Under the pieces are notes generated by a model, which worked only from the letters and a program-made list of their open reading frames with translations, did no database searches and was not told where the DNA came from. Below, piece after piece: positions 5,075 to 6,122 of a DNA stretch of 6,122 nucleotides; the stretch's first letter is position 1, and each line of letters begins with the position of its first letter. Source of the stretch: LH-M37 sp965602855 (lineage in GTDB: Bacteria > Pseudomonadota > Gammaproteobacteria > SZUA-229); contig CBFCZV010000072.1 of the NCBI GenBank assembly GCA_965602855.1, positions 1-6,122 of the forward strand. Direction: 5' to 3'. The translations under genes were made by a program, and so were the position numbers.

Positions 5075-6122
5075 TTATTGTTGCTGCATAGTATTTGTAT
5101 AAATTTTTAATCGAGGAATATCATCACCTGTAAAATCAGGTACCGCATAGGTCAATTCCTTGCTCTCCTTATCCCAGAAAAACTCCGAACCTGCATAGCC
5201 AGCATTAATATTCACAGCAATATCAGAAACGTATTGACTCACATCCCCATCTGCTATTTTCTTCGAATAGATATCAGATTTTAAATTCAGTAATGATATT
5301 TTAGCATCCAGATGGTCAACCCCATCTATATAATCATGATGAGCAGGTATAGCCATAGCAATAAAAAAATAACTGATCGGATCCAGATAAATTTCCCACC
5401 ACGTCATATTATCAAGATTTATCATATTATCTACTTCACTACGTGTAGCCAACGTAACATTTTCCATTGACAAACTATGAAGCCATACATCTTTATGTGA
5501 TCTATTCTCAACTTTTTTTCGTTTAAGATAATATTTCATAATCAAATGCTGGATAATATTCTCCCCCGAATAATCAGATTGGTAGTCATCAAAATCGCGC
5601 ACATCCAGCACTGATGACATACTTGCAAATTCGCCCTTAAAGGCATTCAGCATCGTTCTTTCATCATTAGTCAAATTGGTAATTGTAAAACTAGGACCAC
5701 CATCATATGGTGGAAGATCAAGTAATAATGAATAGGTCATTAAATCATCTTCCAGAAACTTGGTCGCTATTATTTTCTCCATCAGCTCGACCGACTGCGC
5801 CATCATTAGCCGGGAGAAGGCAATGCTTTCCTGCAATCTCATCAAGGCCGATTTTTTATCATCATTTATAAAATCATAAATAATAGAAAGATTGTTTAAT
5901 TTTTTAACATCCATGATGCCACTATAAGCAATATACGGCATGGTGTAATCAAGCTTTAAGGTACGACTATACTGCTTCATTGTGATTAGTTTTCTAAATC
6001 GTTTTAGTAAGACTTCATTGTTAACAATTAGATCACCATATAAAGACTGATTATCAGCTAACCAGGACAGTGGGTTTTTATTGAGCAGATGTATATGGTC
6101 TGATAATTCACTACTCACTTTC
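5075..6122 (-). CDS. Unrecognised large protein, N-terminus outside the window
   Basis: The frame is open from the right edge to TAA at 5077-5075, giving at least 348 residues. A GTG at 6118 is available, but it has no Shine-Dalgarno at usable spacing and the frame continues past it, so the true start is probably beyond the window. I do not recognise a named family. Numbered from that GTG, there is an N-terminal NPLSWLADNQSLYGDLI segment (15-31), a helical middle, PPYDGGPSF (136-144), DERTMLNAFKGEF (152-164), a charged KYYLKRKK (195-202), a hydrophobic stretch with WWEIYLDPISYFFIAMAIPAH (240-260), and AGYAGSEFFWDKESKELTY (306-324). The last motif (aromatic-Gly, then WD, then L.Y) and the DER..L..AF.GEF motif loosely recall uncharacterised gammaproteobacterial proteins with an N-terminal membrane anchor. 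No catalytic motif is evident. It ends in MQQQ and is upstream of the outer-membrane protein on the same strand with about 90 nt between. Confidence 0.8.
   Translation of the reverse strand, partial: KVSSELSDHIHLLNKNPLSWLADNQSLYGDLIVNNEVLLKRFRKLITMKQYSRTLKLDYTMPYIAYSGIMDVKKLNNLSIIYDFINDDKKSALMRLQESIAFSRLMMAQSVELMEKIIATKFLEDDLMTYSLLLDLPPYDGGPSFTITNLTNDERTMLNAFKGEFASMSSVLDVRDFDDYQSDYSGENIIQHLIMKYYLKRKKVENRSHKDVWLHSLSMENVTLATRSEVDNMINLDNMTWWEIYLDPISYFFIAMAIPAHHDYIDGVDHLDAKISLLNLKSDIYSKKIADGDVSQYVSDIAVNINAGYAGSEFFWDKESKELTYAVPDFTGDDIPRLKIYTNTMQQQ

Noticed and set aside
5066..5084. Inverted repeat GCAACAA-N5-TTGTTGC over the stop codon of the right-hand gene, considered as a terminator
   Set aside because: The stem has few G-C pairs and no T-tract follows on the minus strand. 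The CAACAA repeats also arise simply from the Gln codons of the MQQQ terminus. At most a weak hairpin.
1..6122. Mobile elements, CRISPR, tRNA, rRNA, toxin-antitoxin or defence genes
   Set aside because: No transposase, integrase, repeat-spacer pattern, cloverleaf or defence-type domain was seen on either strand. The kinase is not paired with a phosphatase, nuclease or other effector in this window.

Overview
The window looks like chromosomal DNA from a moderately AT-leaning gammaproteobacterium. The evidence is protein-level: a DUF2788-type small membrane protein, two Slp-family outer-membrane lipoproteins and a TIGR04219-type outer-membrane protein, all families I associate mainly with Gammaproteobacteria. 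I cannot name the genus. There is no sign of an insertion sequence, phage, CRISPR array, tRNA or rRNA, and no intergenic gap exceeds about 150 bases.

Layout of the plus strand: the 3' end of an unrecognised gene (1-182); a 66-residue two-helix membrane protein (298-498); a 484-residue cytosolic protein fusing an N-terminal cyclic-nucleotide-binding-like domain to a complete Hanks-type Ser/Thr kinase (651-2105); two tandem Slp-family lipoproteins 21 nt apart (2222-2779 and 2801-3295); and a secreted tandem OB-fold-like protein with a GTG start (3438-4190). A strong hairpin terminator (4216-4246) ends this block and can also serve the opposing block. Minus strand, converging on it: an unrecognised large protein running off the right edge (5075-6122), then a small outer-membrane beta-barrel (4264-4983).

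How the genes could work together: four of the seven products are predicted to be exported (two lipoproteins, one periplasmic OB-fold protein, one barrel) and one is a cytosolic sensor kinase. No convincing terminator is visible between the kinase and the terminator at 4216, so the kinase, lipoprotein and OB-fold genes could be partly co-transcribed, but the gaps of 116 and 142 nt leave room for separate promoters. A functional link between kinase and envelope genes is inference only.

Most worth a second look: the PKG-like architecture of the kinase, whose nucleotide pocket lacks the usual phosphate-binding arginine, suggesting an unusual ligand or none; and the leader of the first lipoprotein gene, where three copies of one 6-base box can form two mutually exclusive pairings, one covering the upstream candidate start codon.
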